From positions 1-33,228 of the forward strand of contig JACZSY010000012.1 in the NCBI GenBank assembly GCA_022573975.1: a DNA stretch of 33,228 nucleotides, in the 5' to 3' direction. The notes below the pieces were generated by a model. It searched no databases and was not told the origin of the DNA. It saw only the letters and a list, made by a program, of their open reading frames with translations. The stretch's first letter is position 1. Each line of letters begins with the position of its first letter. Both the position numbers and the translations under genes were made by a program. This stretch comes from SAR324 cluster bacterium (GTDB lineage: Bacteria; SAR324; JACQKK01). Shown one piece after another: positions 26,674-33,228 of the stretch.

Positions 26674-26997
26674 ATGGACGTATTCAAACTGGCGGAGATG
26701 ATCCGCTATCAACCCGATAAAATGGCCAAGGTGGATGTGGCCTCCAGCCCCCGCCTGATCTGCGGGCTGAACTGCTTCGAGCCGGGACAAGTGCAGAAGG
26801 TGCACGCCCACAAGGGAGCGGACAAGCTGTATTACGTGGTGGAAGGCAGCGGCGAATTTTCCGTGGGCGGGGAAAAGCGCACCCTTTCGGCCGGGGAGGT
26901 GCTCTACGTGCCCGAAGGCCTGGAACACGGCGTGGTCAACACCAGCGGCGCCCGATTGGCGGTGCTGATCGTGATCACCCCCAACCTGCATTCCTGA
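26674..26997 (+). CDS. Single-domain cupin protein
   Basis: A 107-residue beta-barrel protein. Cupin motif 1 is present as VHAHKGADKLYYVVEGSGEFSVGG, with metal ligands His44 and His46 but Asp50/Lys51 near the place where a glutamate usually stands. Motif 2 is AGEVLYVPEGLEHGVVNTS, with His85. It may bind a metal and a small molecule, or act as a small isomerase or sensor; the substrate is unknown. The ATG has TGGAGA 10 nt upstream. A 22-bp duplication begins inside its last codons. It sits between the GFA remnant and the ParB-like gene in the same direction. Confidence 0.85.
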   Translation: MDVFKLAEMIRYQPDKMAKVDVASSPRLICGLNCFEPGQVQKVHAHKGADKLYYVVEGSGEFSVGGEKRTLSAGEVLYVPEGLEHGVVNTSGARLAVLIVITPNLHS

Positions 26998-27032
26998 CCC
27001 TCCCTCCCGCCATTCCTGACCCTCCCTCCCAC
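26989..27032. repeat. Tandem repeat, 22-bp unit, 2 copies, starting in the cupin stop region
   Basis: Two 22-bp copies (26989-27010, 27011-27032) beginning CATTCCTGACCC differ at one position. The first copy contains the last codons and stop (CAT TCC TGA) of the cupin gene. The second copy ends 13 bp before the ParB-like start. Confidence 0.95.
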
Positions 27033-27045
27033 CAAGGAGACTTCC

Positions 27046-27960
27046 ATGGGCCGTCCCAAGCAGACCATGCGGCAACTCCAACGGATCTCTCCCTTGGAAA
27101 TATCCATGGCGTCCGAAGACGCGGCCCTTCCGGCCGAGGCGGTGGAGGGCCTCGCCCGATCCATGAAAACCAAGGGGCAGCGCGAACCGGTGCTGATCAC
27201 CCCCCACAATGGAAACCGCTCCGGGGGGGCGCCCGGCTACCGGCTGGTGCAGGGATCGAAACGGCTGCTGGCCGCGCGGCTGCTGAAATGGCCGGAAATG
27301 GATTGCATCGTGCTGGAGCCGGAATACGCCGAGGAAATCCGGGTCATCCAGCGCATCCGCGACGAGGGCTTCGAACCCTGGCAACTGGCCGATACGCTGC
27401 ACCGGTTGAAGAGCGAATGCGGCTGGTCCCAGGCGCAATTGGGCATGGCGATTGGCAAGTCGAGGGATTTCGTGGCCAATATCCTGGCCATCGCCAACAT
27501 CGCCCCGGAGGTGCGGAGCCATATCCTGGAGCACCGGGACGAATACAGGCTGACCGCCCGCCATCTGCGCTATATCGGGCGCACGGCCCCGGCCCGCCAA
27601 CTGGCGCTGGCCAGGGAGATGCTGGCCAATCGGATTTCCACCAAAACCCTGCAGGAGCGCAGAAAAGAGCTGCCCAGTTCCCGGCGGTTCCACCTGAAGG
27701 CCGGCCGGCCAAAACGGAGCGGAAGCGGGAAGGAGCCGGGCACCATCATGGAATGGCGGAAGGTGTACCGGAAAACCACCACCGAGCTAAAACGGCTCGC
27801 CAAGCAGGAGGCGGAAGCGATGAGCCGGATCGGCCGCGTCATCCAGGAAGCGCGGGTGCGCAAGCGGCTGGTGAAGACCGAGGCCAAGGAAAAAAGACGG
27901 CTTTTGCTGCGGGAGCAACGGCGGGCCGCCAGGAAACTGGCCGTCGCCGGTCATATTTAG
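27046..27960 (+). CDS. ParB-like DNA-binding protein (orphan)
   Basis: A 304-residue protein. Residues about 14-95 resemble a ParB/Srx N-terminal domain: ISPLEISMASEDAALPAEAVEGLARSMKTKGQREPVLITP and GYRLVQGSKRLLAARLLKW, where the ParB box is normally GERRxRAA. Residues 127-150 are a helix-turn-helix (WSQAQLGMAIGKSRDFVANILAIANI). The last 100 residues are Arg/Lys-rich and helical (EWRKVYRKTTTELKRLAKQEAEAMSRIGRVIQEARVRKRL), which suggests nucleic-acid contact or a coiled coil. There is no parA next to it, so a chromosome-segregation role is doubtful; a Noc-like or regulatory role is possible. AAGGAG lies 6 nt before the ATG. Confidence 0.8.
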   Translation: MGRPKQTMRQLQRISPLEISMASEDAALPAEAVEGLARSMKTKGQREPVLITPHNGNRSGGAPGYRLVQGSKRLLAARLLKWPEMDCIVLEPEYAEEIRVIQRIRDEGFEPWQLADTLHRLKSECGWSQAQLGMAIGKSRDFVANILAIANIAPEVRSHILEHRDEYRLTARHLRYIGRTAPARQLALAREMLANRISTKTLQERRKELPSSRRFHLKAGRPKRSGSGKEPGTIMEWRKVYRKTTTELKRLAKQEAEAMSRIGRVIQEARVRKRLVKTEAKEKRRLLLREQRRAARKLAVAGHI

Positions 27961-28101
27961 CCGTCCCTGAAAAAGCCTTATTTCCACCTTGGCGGGCTGG
28001 ACCTTTACCCGGAAGGAGTGATCCGGTGAGGGCTCCCACTCCAACAGGGGAAGAGCAATTATACCAATCCCCCGCATCACACCAAGGCCCATGTGGCCCA
28101 C

Positions 28102-28135
28102 AAAAAAAAACCCGCCGGTGTAGTCACCTGGCGGG
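28102..28135 (-). terminator. Rho-independent terminator of the tRNA-Ala gene
   Basis: On the minus strand CCCGCC and GGCGGG flank an inner GGTG/CACC stem with one bulged A, followed by nine T residues. It lies 24 bp beyond the tRNA 3' end. On the plus strand the same stem is followed only by CTTTT, so it may also weakly end the ParB transcript. Confidence 0.9.
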
Positions 28136-28158
28136 CTTTTGCGCTGGTAATATTTTAA

Positions 28159-28231
28159 TGGAGACGAAGGGGATCGAACCCTCGACCTCGGCATTGCGAA
28201 CGCCGCACTCTCCCAACTGAGCTACGTCCCC
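28159..28231 (-). tRNA. tRNA-Ala (anticodon CGC)
   Basis: The 73-nt cloverleaf folds cleanly: acceptor GGGGACG/CGTCTCC with one G-U, D stem GCTC/GAGT, anticodon stem CGGCG/TGCCG with loop TTCGCAA, and T stem GAGGG/CCCTT with loop TTCGATC. The anticodon CGC reads the alanine codon GCG. The discriminator is A73 and CCA is not encoded. A matching promoter lies upstream and a terminator downstream, so it is a single-gene transcript. Confidence 0.96.
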
Positions 28232-28266
28232 GGGCAGTCCGGCGCGAATGGCGCCGTCCATGGGGA

Positions 28267-28295
28267 ATTATCCGCCATGGGCTGTGAAAAGGCAA
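28267..28295 (-). promoter_or_regulatory. Promoter of tRNA-Ala, with -35 box inside a tandem repeat
   Basis: On the minus strand TTGCCT (28295-28290), a spacer of exactly 17 bp and GATAAT (28272-28267) form a good sigma-70 promoter about 35 bp before the tRNA. The -35 box belongs to a 16-bp repeat unit present three times, so two further TTGCCT copies lie 16 and 32 bp upstream. Confidence 0.7.
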
Positions 28296-28332
28296 CGCTA
28301 TGAAAAGGCAACGCTATGAAAAGGCAACGGCT
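28285..28332. repeat. Tandem repeat, 16-bp unit, 3 copies
   Basis: TGAAAAGGCAACGCTA twice exactly (28285, 28301), then TGAAAAGGCAACGGCT (28317). The third copy touches the crcB stop codon. The array lies between crcB and the tRNA. Confidence 0.95.
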
Positions 28333-28706
28333 CAAACCAGCCGGGCCAGCAGGAGTCCCAGGTATACCGCGGCCAGGCAGACCAGCACGTTGAGCATCAC
28401 GTTGCCCGCGGCGGCCGGCCACTGCTGGCTCTGCAGCAAAAGCCAGGTTTCATGGGAAAAGGTGGAAAAGGTAGTCAGGCTGCCGCAGAACCCGGTGGTC
28501 AGCAGCAGGCGCGTGCCCGGTGAGAACAGGAAGCGTTCGGTGCTCATTTGCATCAAGGCCCCCAGCATCAGCGAGCCCAGCACGTTGACCGCCAGGGTGC
28601 CCCAGGGAAAGCCCGCCCCGGTGAGGTCATGCACGGCGCCGGAGATCCAATAGCGCAGCATGGCCCCCCCCGCCCCGCCCGCGGCGATGGCAAGGTAGAG
28701 GGTCAT
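28332..28706 (-). CDS. crcB: Fluoride ion transporter CrcB/FluC
   Basis: A 124-residue protein with four membrane helices, the usual size of a single Fluc subunit, which works as an antiparallel dimer to let fluoride out of the cell. It carries the family motifs GGAGGAMLRYWISG (10-23), GTLAVNVLGSLMLG (36-49, with the pore Asn) and GFCGSLTTFSTFS (72-84, with the Thr/Phe track and central sodium site). The ATG at 28706 has GGAGG 7 nt upstream. The leader does not show a recognisable fluoride riboswitch. Only one crcB copy is present, so it should act as a homodimer. Confidence 0.94.
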   Translation of the reverse strand: MTLYLAIAAGGAGGAMLRYWISGAVHDLTGAGFPWGTLAVNVLGSLMLGALMQMSTERFLFSPGTRLLLTTGFCGSLTTFSTFSHETWLLLQSQQWPAAAGNVMLNVLVCLAAVYLGLLLARLV

Positions 28707-28794
28707 CCCACGCCTCCATCCGCCGCCGATGTTTTGCCGCCGGCAAGCGGAGGGGTGTTTATGGTTAAGCCATTGTTGACACTGCACATTTCCA

Positions 28795-28836
28795 CTCTCC
28801 ATCCTGATGGAGAGGGGAGGAGACCGCAGGCTGCGG
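28795..28836. repeat. REP-like pair of extragenic palindromes
   Basis: First hairpin: CTCTCCATC (28795-28803) and GATGGAGAG (28806-28814), perfect. Second: CCGCAG (28824-28829) and CTGCGG (28831-28836), perfect, one base between. A GTGAGG tail follows at about 28839. This layout resembles repeated extragenic palindromic elements; copy number in the genome cannot be seen here. Confidence 0.5.
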
Positions 28837-28938
28837 GGGTGAGGCCCGGCCCCGCGTCACCGGGCGTTTCCTCCGCGAGTTTTTCTGTGAAATTTTCTGA
28901 TAAAATAATCCACCGTCCTCTCCGGGACATGATGTCAG

Positions 28939-28960
28939 CGTGACGATGCCGTGACGATAC
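28939..28960. repeat. Tandem repeat, 11-bp unit, 2 copies
   Basis: CGTGACGATGC (28939-28949) is followed by CGTGACGATAC (28950-28960), one mismatch. It lies in the helicase leader. Confidence 0.85.
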
Positions 28961-29075
28961 CGCGCCGGATCCGAAGCAAAACCGCGCCGATGCCGGTTCG
29001 CCGGGAGGCCGGAAACCGGCTCGCCGCCTGAAACCGGTTGAAGCGCCGCAACCCTTTTGCACCGCTGGAAGACCT

Positions 29076-31625
29076 TTGAACGACCCGAACGACACAAACG
29101 ATACGAACGATGCGGCCGAATCCGGAGCCATTCGTTTCGCCGATGCGCTTTCCGCGGATGCCCGCGCCATCATAACCGAGGAGGTGGGCATCCTCAAGCG
29201 GCTGCGGACGCACCTCACCAGCTACGTGCCATCCTGGCGGGACGTGAATTACGACGAGTCGCTGCTGGAGTTGCGCGATTCCCTGGGCGAGGCCTCGGAG
29301 GACGAGGTCGCCCAGATCGTGCAGCAAATGGCCAACCTGGCCTCCCTGTCCAGCCATCACCGCGAGCAGGACGGGGCGGAAGCCACGCTGGACCCGGAAT
29401 CTCCCTATTTCGGCCATCTGCGCATTCACCAGAACGGCCGCACGCGCGAGCTGTTGATCGGCAACCGCACCCTGGCCAGCAGCGAGCTGCCCTATGCCAT
29501 CATCGACTGGCGTCACGCCCCCATCAGCAAGGTCTTCTACCTTTACCGTGAAAACGACGAGTACGAGGAAGCCATCGGCGGGCGAATGGTGGAAGGACGC
29601 ATCCTGGCCCATCGGCGGGTGATGATCCTCAAGGGGCGGCTGGTGCGCATCGTCTGTCCCCAGGGGATATTCATGCTGGATTCCGGCTCGTGGCGCGAAG
29701 CGGTGGAGCAACGGCCCGGACTTTCCGGGGGCGAGGGGACGTCGTTGCGGCCCGGCTCCCTGGCGCCGCTGAGCGAGGACTCCCCCGCCCTGGGGCGCAC
29801 CGACAAGCGGCTCTCCACCATCACCGGGCTGATCGATCCAGCGCAGTTCGACCTGATTACCCGGCCCGATTCGGGCGTGGTGGTGATCGACGGCGGGGCC
29901 GGGTCGGGCAAGACCACCATCGCCCTGCACCGCATCGCCTATCTGGCCTACCGGGACCCCGAACGCTTCCAGTCCCGCGCCATGCTGGTGGTCGTCTTCG
30001 GCCGCGCGCTGGCCAGGTACATCGCCTCCCTGCTGCCCGCGCTGGGGGTGGAGGGCGTGCGGGTCGAGGTGTTCGAAGACCTGCTGCACGAGTTGCGGCG
30101 GCGCCATTTCCCGGAGTTGGAGGCCGGCTACGACGAGGCCACCCCCGCCACGGTGGTTCGCTTCAAGCAACACCCCGCCCTGCTCGCCTTGCTGCAGGAA
30201 CGAGTCGCCGCCAAGAGCCTGGAGATCGGCCATGAACTGACCAGGACGGCCGCGGAACCCGAGGCCCGGCAGCGGGTGGAGATGGCCTGGGAGGCCCTTG
30301 GCGAGGTGCCTTTGGGCCGCCGGCTGCAAGCATTCGACCGCTGGGTGCGGGGCAAGGAACCGGTGCCGGGGGTGGGGGGCTTCGGCGATGACTGGCTGGC
30401 CAGACAGCGGCTGACCAAATACCTCGGCGATACTTATGGGGCCGAACTGGAGCGGCCCCGATTGCTGGCCCAGGGGTTATGGCGCGAAGCGCTGCTGGAC
30501 CTGGCCGGGCTTTCCAGCGCCATGGAACGGCTGGCCCCCGGAGAGTTTTCCCAAGGCCAATTGACCGAGGTGCGGGACTGGGCCTTTCGCTTGTATGCGG
30601 CCATGGAGGATCATGCCACCCTCCTGCAACAGCGAAAAGAGCAGGGAGGAGGGAGGAACAGGCGGCCGGAGGAGCAGGAACCGCGCATGGGCTCGGATGG
30701 CCAGGCACCCCGCATGGGTGCCGAGGAGTTGGAACCGCGCATGGGCTCGGGTGGCTGGGCACCCCGCATGGGTGCCGAAGAAAAAGAAGACATGGCGGCG
30801 CCCGAAATTCCCGGCATCGACCGGGAGGACGATACGCTCCTTCTGCTGCTGCACACCTTGACCGTGGGCCCCCTGCTCAGCCGCCGCAAGCGCCCCCTGC
30901 GCTTCCAGCATTTGCTGGTGGACGAGGCGCAGGACCTGGGGCCGCTGGACTTGCGGGTGCTGATCGGCATGGCGGCCCAGCCCCACTCGATCACCCTGGC
31001 CGGGGACACCGACCAGCGGATGGTCATCCACAACGCCTTCAACCGCTGGGAGGATGTGCTGGAACATCTGGAACTGGAAAGCACGGCCATCTCCCCGCTG
31101 CAGGTGGGCTACCGCTCCACAGCCCAGATCATGGACTTCGCCAAGGCCGTGCTGGGGCCGCTGGCCACCGGCCGCCCCTGGATCGCCACCCGGGAGGGCG
31201 CCCCGGTGTCCCTGCTCCGCTTCACCGATCCAGGGCAGGCCGTGGCCACCCTATCGGAGGAACTGCTGCAACTGATGCGCCGTGAACCGGGAGCCAACGT
31301 GGTGCTCATCTCCCGCCATCCCGAACGCGCCGACCTGTATTACGAGGGCCTGCTCCAGGCCGATCTGCCGAGCCTGCGGCGGGTGGCGGACCAGGATTTC
31401 ACCTTCACCCCGGGAATCGAGGTGACCGACGTCAGGCAGGTGAAGGGCCTGGAATTCGATTACGTGATCCTGCTGGACGTGGACGCGGCCAATTACCCAG
31501 ACGACACCGCCTCGCGCTACCTGCTGCACATCGGCGCCACCCGGGCCGCCCATCAGTTGCTGCTGACCGCCTGCGCCAAACCCTCCCCGCTCATTCCCCC
31601 CAACGTGCCCGTACACTTGTCCTGA
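29076..31625 (+). CDS. HelD/UvrD-like superfamily 1 helicase
   Basis: An 849-residue protein. The N-terminal 230 residues follow the HelD pattern (SPYFGHLRI, AIIDWRHAPISKVFY, GGRMVEGRI). The helicase core has Walker A GGAGSGKTT (273-281), Walker B VDEAQD (615-620), motif III LAGDTDQRM, motif V VRQVKGLEFDYVILLDVD and motif VI GATRAAHQLLL. HelD proteins recycle stalled RNA polymerase; DNA unwinding in repair is the alternative. The start is a TTG (29076), with GGAAGA upstream; no ATG precedes the conserved region. Residues 2-13 come from a 9-bp repeat, and residues about 535-570 are a linker of two 18-residue repeats (EPRMGSxGxAPRMGAEE). A decayed copy of its last 55 codons lies downstream of pyrF. 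Confidence 0.9.
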   Translation: MNDPNDTNDTNDAAESGAIRFADALSADARAIITEEVGILKRLRTHLTSYVPSWRDVNYDESLLELRDSLGEASEDEVAQIVQQMANLASLSSHHREQDGAEATLDPESPYFGHLRIHQNGRTRELLIGNRTLASSELPYAIIDWRHAPISKVFYLYRENDEYEEAIGGRMVEGRILAHRRVMILKGRLVRIVCPQGIFMLDSGSWREAVEQRPGLSGGEGTSLRPGSLAPLSEDSPALGRTDKRLSTITGLIDPAQFDLITRPDSGVVVIDGGAGSGKTTIALHRIAYLAYRDPERFQSRAMLVVVFGRALARYIASLLPALGVEGVRVEVFEDLLHELRRRHFPELEAGYDEATPATVVRFKQHPALLALLQERVAAKSLEIGHELTRTAAEPEARQRVEMAWEALGEVPLGRRLQAFDRWVRGKEPVPGVGGFGDDWLARQRLTKYLGDTYGAELERPRLLAQGLWREALLDLAGLSSAMERLAPGEFSQGQLTEVRDWAFRLYAAMEDHATLLQQRKEQGGGRNRRPEEQEPRMGSDGQAPRMGAEELEPRMGSGGWAPRMGAEEKEDMAAPEIPGIDREDDTLLLLLHTLTVGPLLSRRKRPLRFQHLLVDEAQDLGPLDLRVLIGMAAQPHSITLAGDTDQRMVIHNAFNRWEDVLEHLELESTAISPLQVGYRSTAQIMDFAKAVLGPLATGRPWIATREGAPVSLLRFTDPGQAVATLSEELLQLMRREPGANVVLISRHPERADLYYEGLLQADLPSLRRVADQDFTFTPGIEVTDVRQVKGLEFDYVILLDVDAANYPDDTASRYLLHIGATRAAHQLLLTACAKPSPLIPPNVPVHLS
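29078..29113. repeat. 9-bp tandem repeat, 4 units, at the helicase N-terminus
   Basis: GAACGACCC, GAACGACAC, AAACGATAC, GAACGATGC encode the acidic/polar start NDPNDTNDTNDA. The unit length keeps the frame. Confidence 0.85.
30678..30785. repeat. 54-bp in-frame tandem repeat in the helicase linker
   Basis: Two 54-bp copies (30678-30731, 30732-30785), each made of two similar 27-bp halves, encode a Pro/Arg/Met/Gly linker between helicase subdomains, just before the Walker B region. Confidence 0.9.
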
Positions 31626-31645
31626 GGGGGGCGGCGGAAGGAATA
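31463..31645 (+). repeat. Helicase 3' end: functional copy of a dispersed direct repeat
   Basis: This stretch, the last 54 codons of the helicase gene plus about 20 bp, is repeated in decayed form at 32727-32912. Long identical runs include GCCAATTACCC, GGCGCCACCCGGG, TTGCTGCTGACCGCC and CCAAACCCTCCCCGCTCATT. Confidence 0.9.
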
Positions 31646-31676
31646 ATCCACGACTCCCGCGGCAAGCGGCGGGGAA

Positions 31677-31805
31677 TCAAACCTCCGGGCAGGTACGCAG
31701 CCTGAAATTTGGCGGCGGGCCTGTTGGCGGGACGCTGTGTGAACCGGCGCATTCCCAATAAAAGAGGCTGGCGCCCACGGTGACAATTTTGAATTTCGTT
31801 GCCAT
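31677..31805 (-). CDS. Possible 42-residue protein in the pyrF upstream flank
   Basis: A short frame on the minus strand, MATKFKIVTVGASLFYWECAGSHSVPP... ending at TGA 31677-31679. A GGAAAAA run sits just before the ATG. It has two cysteines and a Pro-rich tail, and resembles no family I recognise. It may be a real small gene carried with pyrF, a fragment of a longer gene, or chance. Confidence 0.25.
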   Translation of the reverse strand: MATKFKIVTVGASLFYWECAGSHSVPPTGPPPNFRLRTCPEV

Positions 31806-31882
31806 TTTTTCCGCATCAGCGTCTATTACGTCATATTGCGAGGGAGGAGAAATTGGGGGGCTGAAATTCCAAGGGAGGTGGC

Positions 31883-32653
31883 ATGGCGAAGGGATTGCCG
31901 GGAATTCCGCTGCAAGATCGCTTGATTGTCGCGCTCGATTTGCCGGAATCGGATGCGATCGAACTCGTCGGCAAGCTCCAACCAAGCGTAAATACATTCA
32001 AGGTGGGTTTGCAACTGATTGTGTCGTCCGGTGGCATGGGCGTAGTCGAGCGCCTGGGCGAACTGGGGGCGCGGGTTTTCCTCGATCTCAAGATGTTCGA
32101 CATTCCGGAGACCGTGATTCAGTCTCTCAACCAGATTCAAACCCGTCATCGGCACATCGTTTTCACTACCATTCATGCTTTCAGCCGTGGGTTGGAGGGC
32201 GCCCTCAAATTCAGGGATGCATCCAACAGCCTGAAAATTCTCGTCGTTACCTTGCTGACCAGCATGGACCATACCGATCTCACGGATATCGGGATTGAGA
32301 AAAATGTGATGGACTTCGTGATGGCCCAGACCAGACGCGCCGCCGATGCCGGCTGTGATGGCGTGATCGCATCGGGGCTTGAGGCCAAGGTTATCCGCAA
32401 GGAGTTTGAAAACCTGCTCATCGTGACTCCGGGAATCAGGCCCGCATGGGCGCAGGTGCCGAACGACGACCAAAAACGAGTGACCACCCCAAGGGAAGCA
32501 ATCATCAATGGGGCCGACTACCTTGTGATTGGCCGCCCCATTTATCGAAATCCCCTGGGGAACGACCCACGCGAGGCGGTGCGCCGCATTTTGGATGAAA
32601 TTGCCGCGGCCATCGATGAAAGAGACGCCTCCTCGGCGAGCGCGGTGGGGTAG
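31883..32653 (+). CDS. pyrF: Orotidine 5'-phosphate decarboxylase
   Basis: A 256-residue TIM-barrel enzyme that converts OMP to UMP, the last step of UMP synthesis. LIVALDLPESDA begins the barrel. The catalytic segment is DLKMFDIPETV (Asp68, Lys70, Asp73), and the phosphate-binding parts TPGIRP and DYLVIGRPIYR are present. A strong AAGGGAGG site lies 5 nt before the ATG. A small hairpin (GCGGG AAA CCCGC, 32656-32668) follows the stop. Its third codon positions and its upstream flank are visibly more AT-rich than those of the neighbours. The gene is flanked by the helicase 3' end and a decayed copy of it, so transfer or duplication is likely. Confidence 0.95.
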   Translation: MAKGLPGIPLQDRLIVALDLPESDAIELVGKLQPSVNTFKVGLQLIVSSGGMGVVERLGELGARVFLDLKMFDIPETVIQSLNQIQTRHRHIVFTTIHAFSRGLEGALKFRDASNSLKILVVTLLTSMDHTDLTDIGIEKNVMDFVMAQTRRAADAGCDGVIASGLEAKVIRKEFENLLIVTPGIRPAWAQVPNDDQKRVTTPREAIINGADYLVIGRPIYRNPLGNDPREAVRRILDEIAAAIDERDASSASAVG

Positions 32654-32726
32654 TGGCGGGAAACCCGCGGGATGCAACGATAGCGCAGGCCCAAGCGATC
32701 ACGTAACAGCCGGCAACGCCCCGCGA

Positions 32727-32912
32727 ATGTGAATCGGTTGGACAGGTTGGCCGTGGCCAATTACCCCGGCGATACCGCGTCGCGCACCCTGCCGCACCCT
32801 GCCGCACACCGGCGCCACCCGGGACGCCCACAAATTGCTGCTGACCGCCCGCCAAACCCTCCCCGCTCATTCCCCCCAGCGTGCCCGTTCACTTGTCCTG
32901 AGCCGGGCGGCG
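32727..32912 (+). pseudogene. Decayed second copy of the helicase 3' end
   Basis: The sequence aligns along its length with 31463-31645. Reading in the first frame gives AVANYPGDTASR, matching AANYPDDTASR of the helicase. It then loses frame where GCACCCTGCC is duplicated (32784-32803), and again at a 2-bp deletion (CTGACCGCCCGCC against CTGACCGCCTGCGCC). Identity recovers through CAAACCCTCCCCGCTCATTC to the TCCTGA stop. No other helicase sequence precedes it. Confidence 0.88.
32784..32803. repeat. Tandem repeat, 10-bp unit, 2 perfect copies, inside the decayed helicase copy
   Basis: GCACCCTGCC occurs twice in a row, where the intact helicase has a single related segment (GCTACCTGCT). This is a frame-breaking duplication that arose after the large repeat formed. 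Confidence 0.9.
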
Positions 32913-33228
32913 ATAGGCGCATAAAATAACTGGTGCTTCGAGCACGCATAGCAGGTTGATCCTTAACATCAACGCGGACTTGACAAGCGTCCCCATAACA
33001 GCGCCGGAGATGGGGATTCCCCCGTCAATCCCAGCGAAAACCTACCGAATCCGCACAAGGCGGAAACCCAGGGGATGGGTATTGCCACGAGACCCCACCC
33101 TCGGTCCCTCCCCGTGCGATGATGTTGAACAGCCCAGGGAGGGATGACTTCTCCCATTATCAAAGTTGAAAAAACTTCGCTTTTTCCCTTATCAAGGTTT
33201 TTCAAAAAAACCTCGGAGAAGGACGATT

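Larger units (their letters stand above)
28707..29075. other. Divergent intergenic region between crcB and the helicase
   Basis: 369 bp holding two adjacent hairpins (28795-28836), an 11-bp tandem repeat (28939-28960) and an AT-rich stretch around 28880-28910 with TAAAAT (28901-28906) as a possible -10 box for the helicase. No small gene is supported. Confidence 0.45.
32654..33228. other. Non-coding end of the window after pyrF
   Basis: It contains the decayed helicase copy (32727-32912), then about 315 bp without a supported gene. The last 60 bp are AT-rich, with a perfect hairpin AGGTTTTT/AAAAACCT (33195-33202, 33206-33213). Short open frames here (for example 32956-33147) have no recognisable product. 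Confidence 0.5.

Noticed and set aside
28707-28794. Fluoride riboswitch upstream of crcB
   Set aside because: The crcB leader does not show the conserved motif elements I would expect, and no matching pseudoknot could be drawn.
28935-30329. 464-codon minus-strand frame opposite the helicase
   Set aside because: Antisense shadow of a gene with clear helicase motifs. The translation is rich in Gly, Gln and His without domain signature.
31463-32912. Insertion sequence or integrase-borne island carrying pyrF
   Set aside because: There is no transposase, integrase, terminal inverted repeat or tRNA target at the borders. Only the direct repeats are visible, so no mobile element is called.
32956-33147. 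63-codon frame near the window end
   Set aside because: Poor coding character, no ribosome site and no recognisable motif. It lies beyond a decayed gene copy in likely non-coding DNA.

Overview
The window is GC-rich DNA from a Gram-negative bacterium. Evidence for an outer membrane is an LptB ATPase, an LptA-like protein and a BamE-like envelope protein. The order lptA-lptB-rpoN-ptsN followed by a mannose-type PTS EIIA domain is a proteobacterial arrangement, seen most often in deltaproteobacterial and related deep lineages. The species cannot be fixed from sequence alone. The genes are mostly housekeeping; the accessory content is small but structured.

Layout. 1-3533 (minus): a partial TetR regulator cut by the window edge, its palindromic operator, an SDR oxidoreductase and a large all-helical protein of unknown function. 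4010-5764: an exported HEAT/TPR protein and a PflA-like radical SAM enzyme. 5901-7742: a compact module with promoter, inverted-repeat operator, an HTH-ImmA/IrrE metallopeptidase and an overlapping PIN-domain nuclease; it resembles a toxin-antitoxin or protease-controlled switch. 7766-13403: a TrpB2-type tryptophan synthase beta chain (minus), then pyrG, an LptA-like gene and lptB. 13712-17763: rpoN, ptsN, an EIIA-Man-like protein and pspA, which is sigma-54 regulation, PTS signalling and envelope stress. 17871-23000: a CPBP membrane protease (minus), rsmD, a BamE-like exported protein, a TPR protein, a DUF4262 protein and an RDD membrane protein with a Coa1-like tail. 23418-27960: polA, a frameshifted GFA-type gene, a cupin and an orphan ParB-like protein. 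28102-28706 (minus): crcB, a tRNA-Ala(CGC) with promoter and terminator. 29076-33228: a HelD/UvrD-like helicase, then pyrF lying between the true 3' end of the helicase gene and a decayed second copy of that 3' end.

Two patterns stand out. First, almost every gap between genes holds a short tandem duplication (units 7-33 bp, 2-6 copies). Those inside genes have lengths divisible by three and build signal-peptide cores or linkers. Second, pyrF and a more AT-rich flank sit between direct repeats of about 180 bp, which suggests a gene acquired by duplication or integration at the helicase 3' end. The HTH-metallopeptidase/PIN pair is the best candidate for a distinct functional system.
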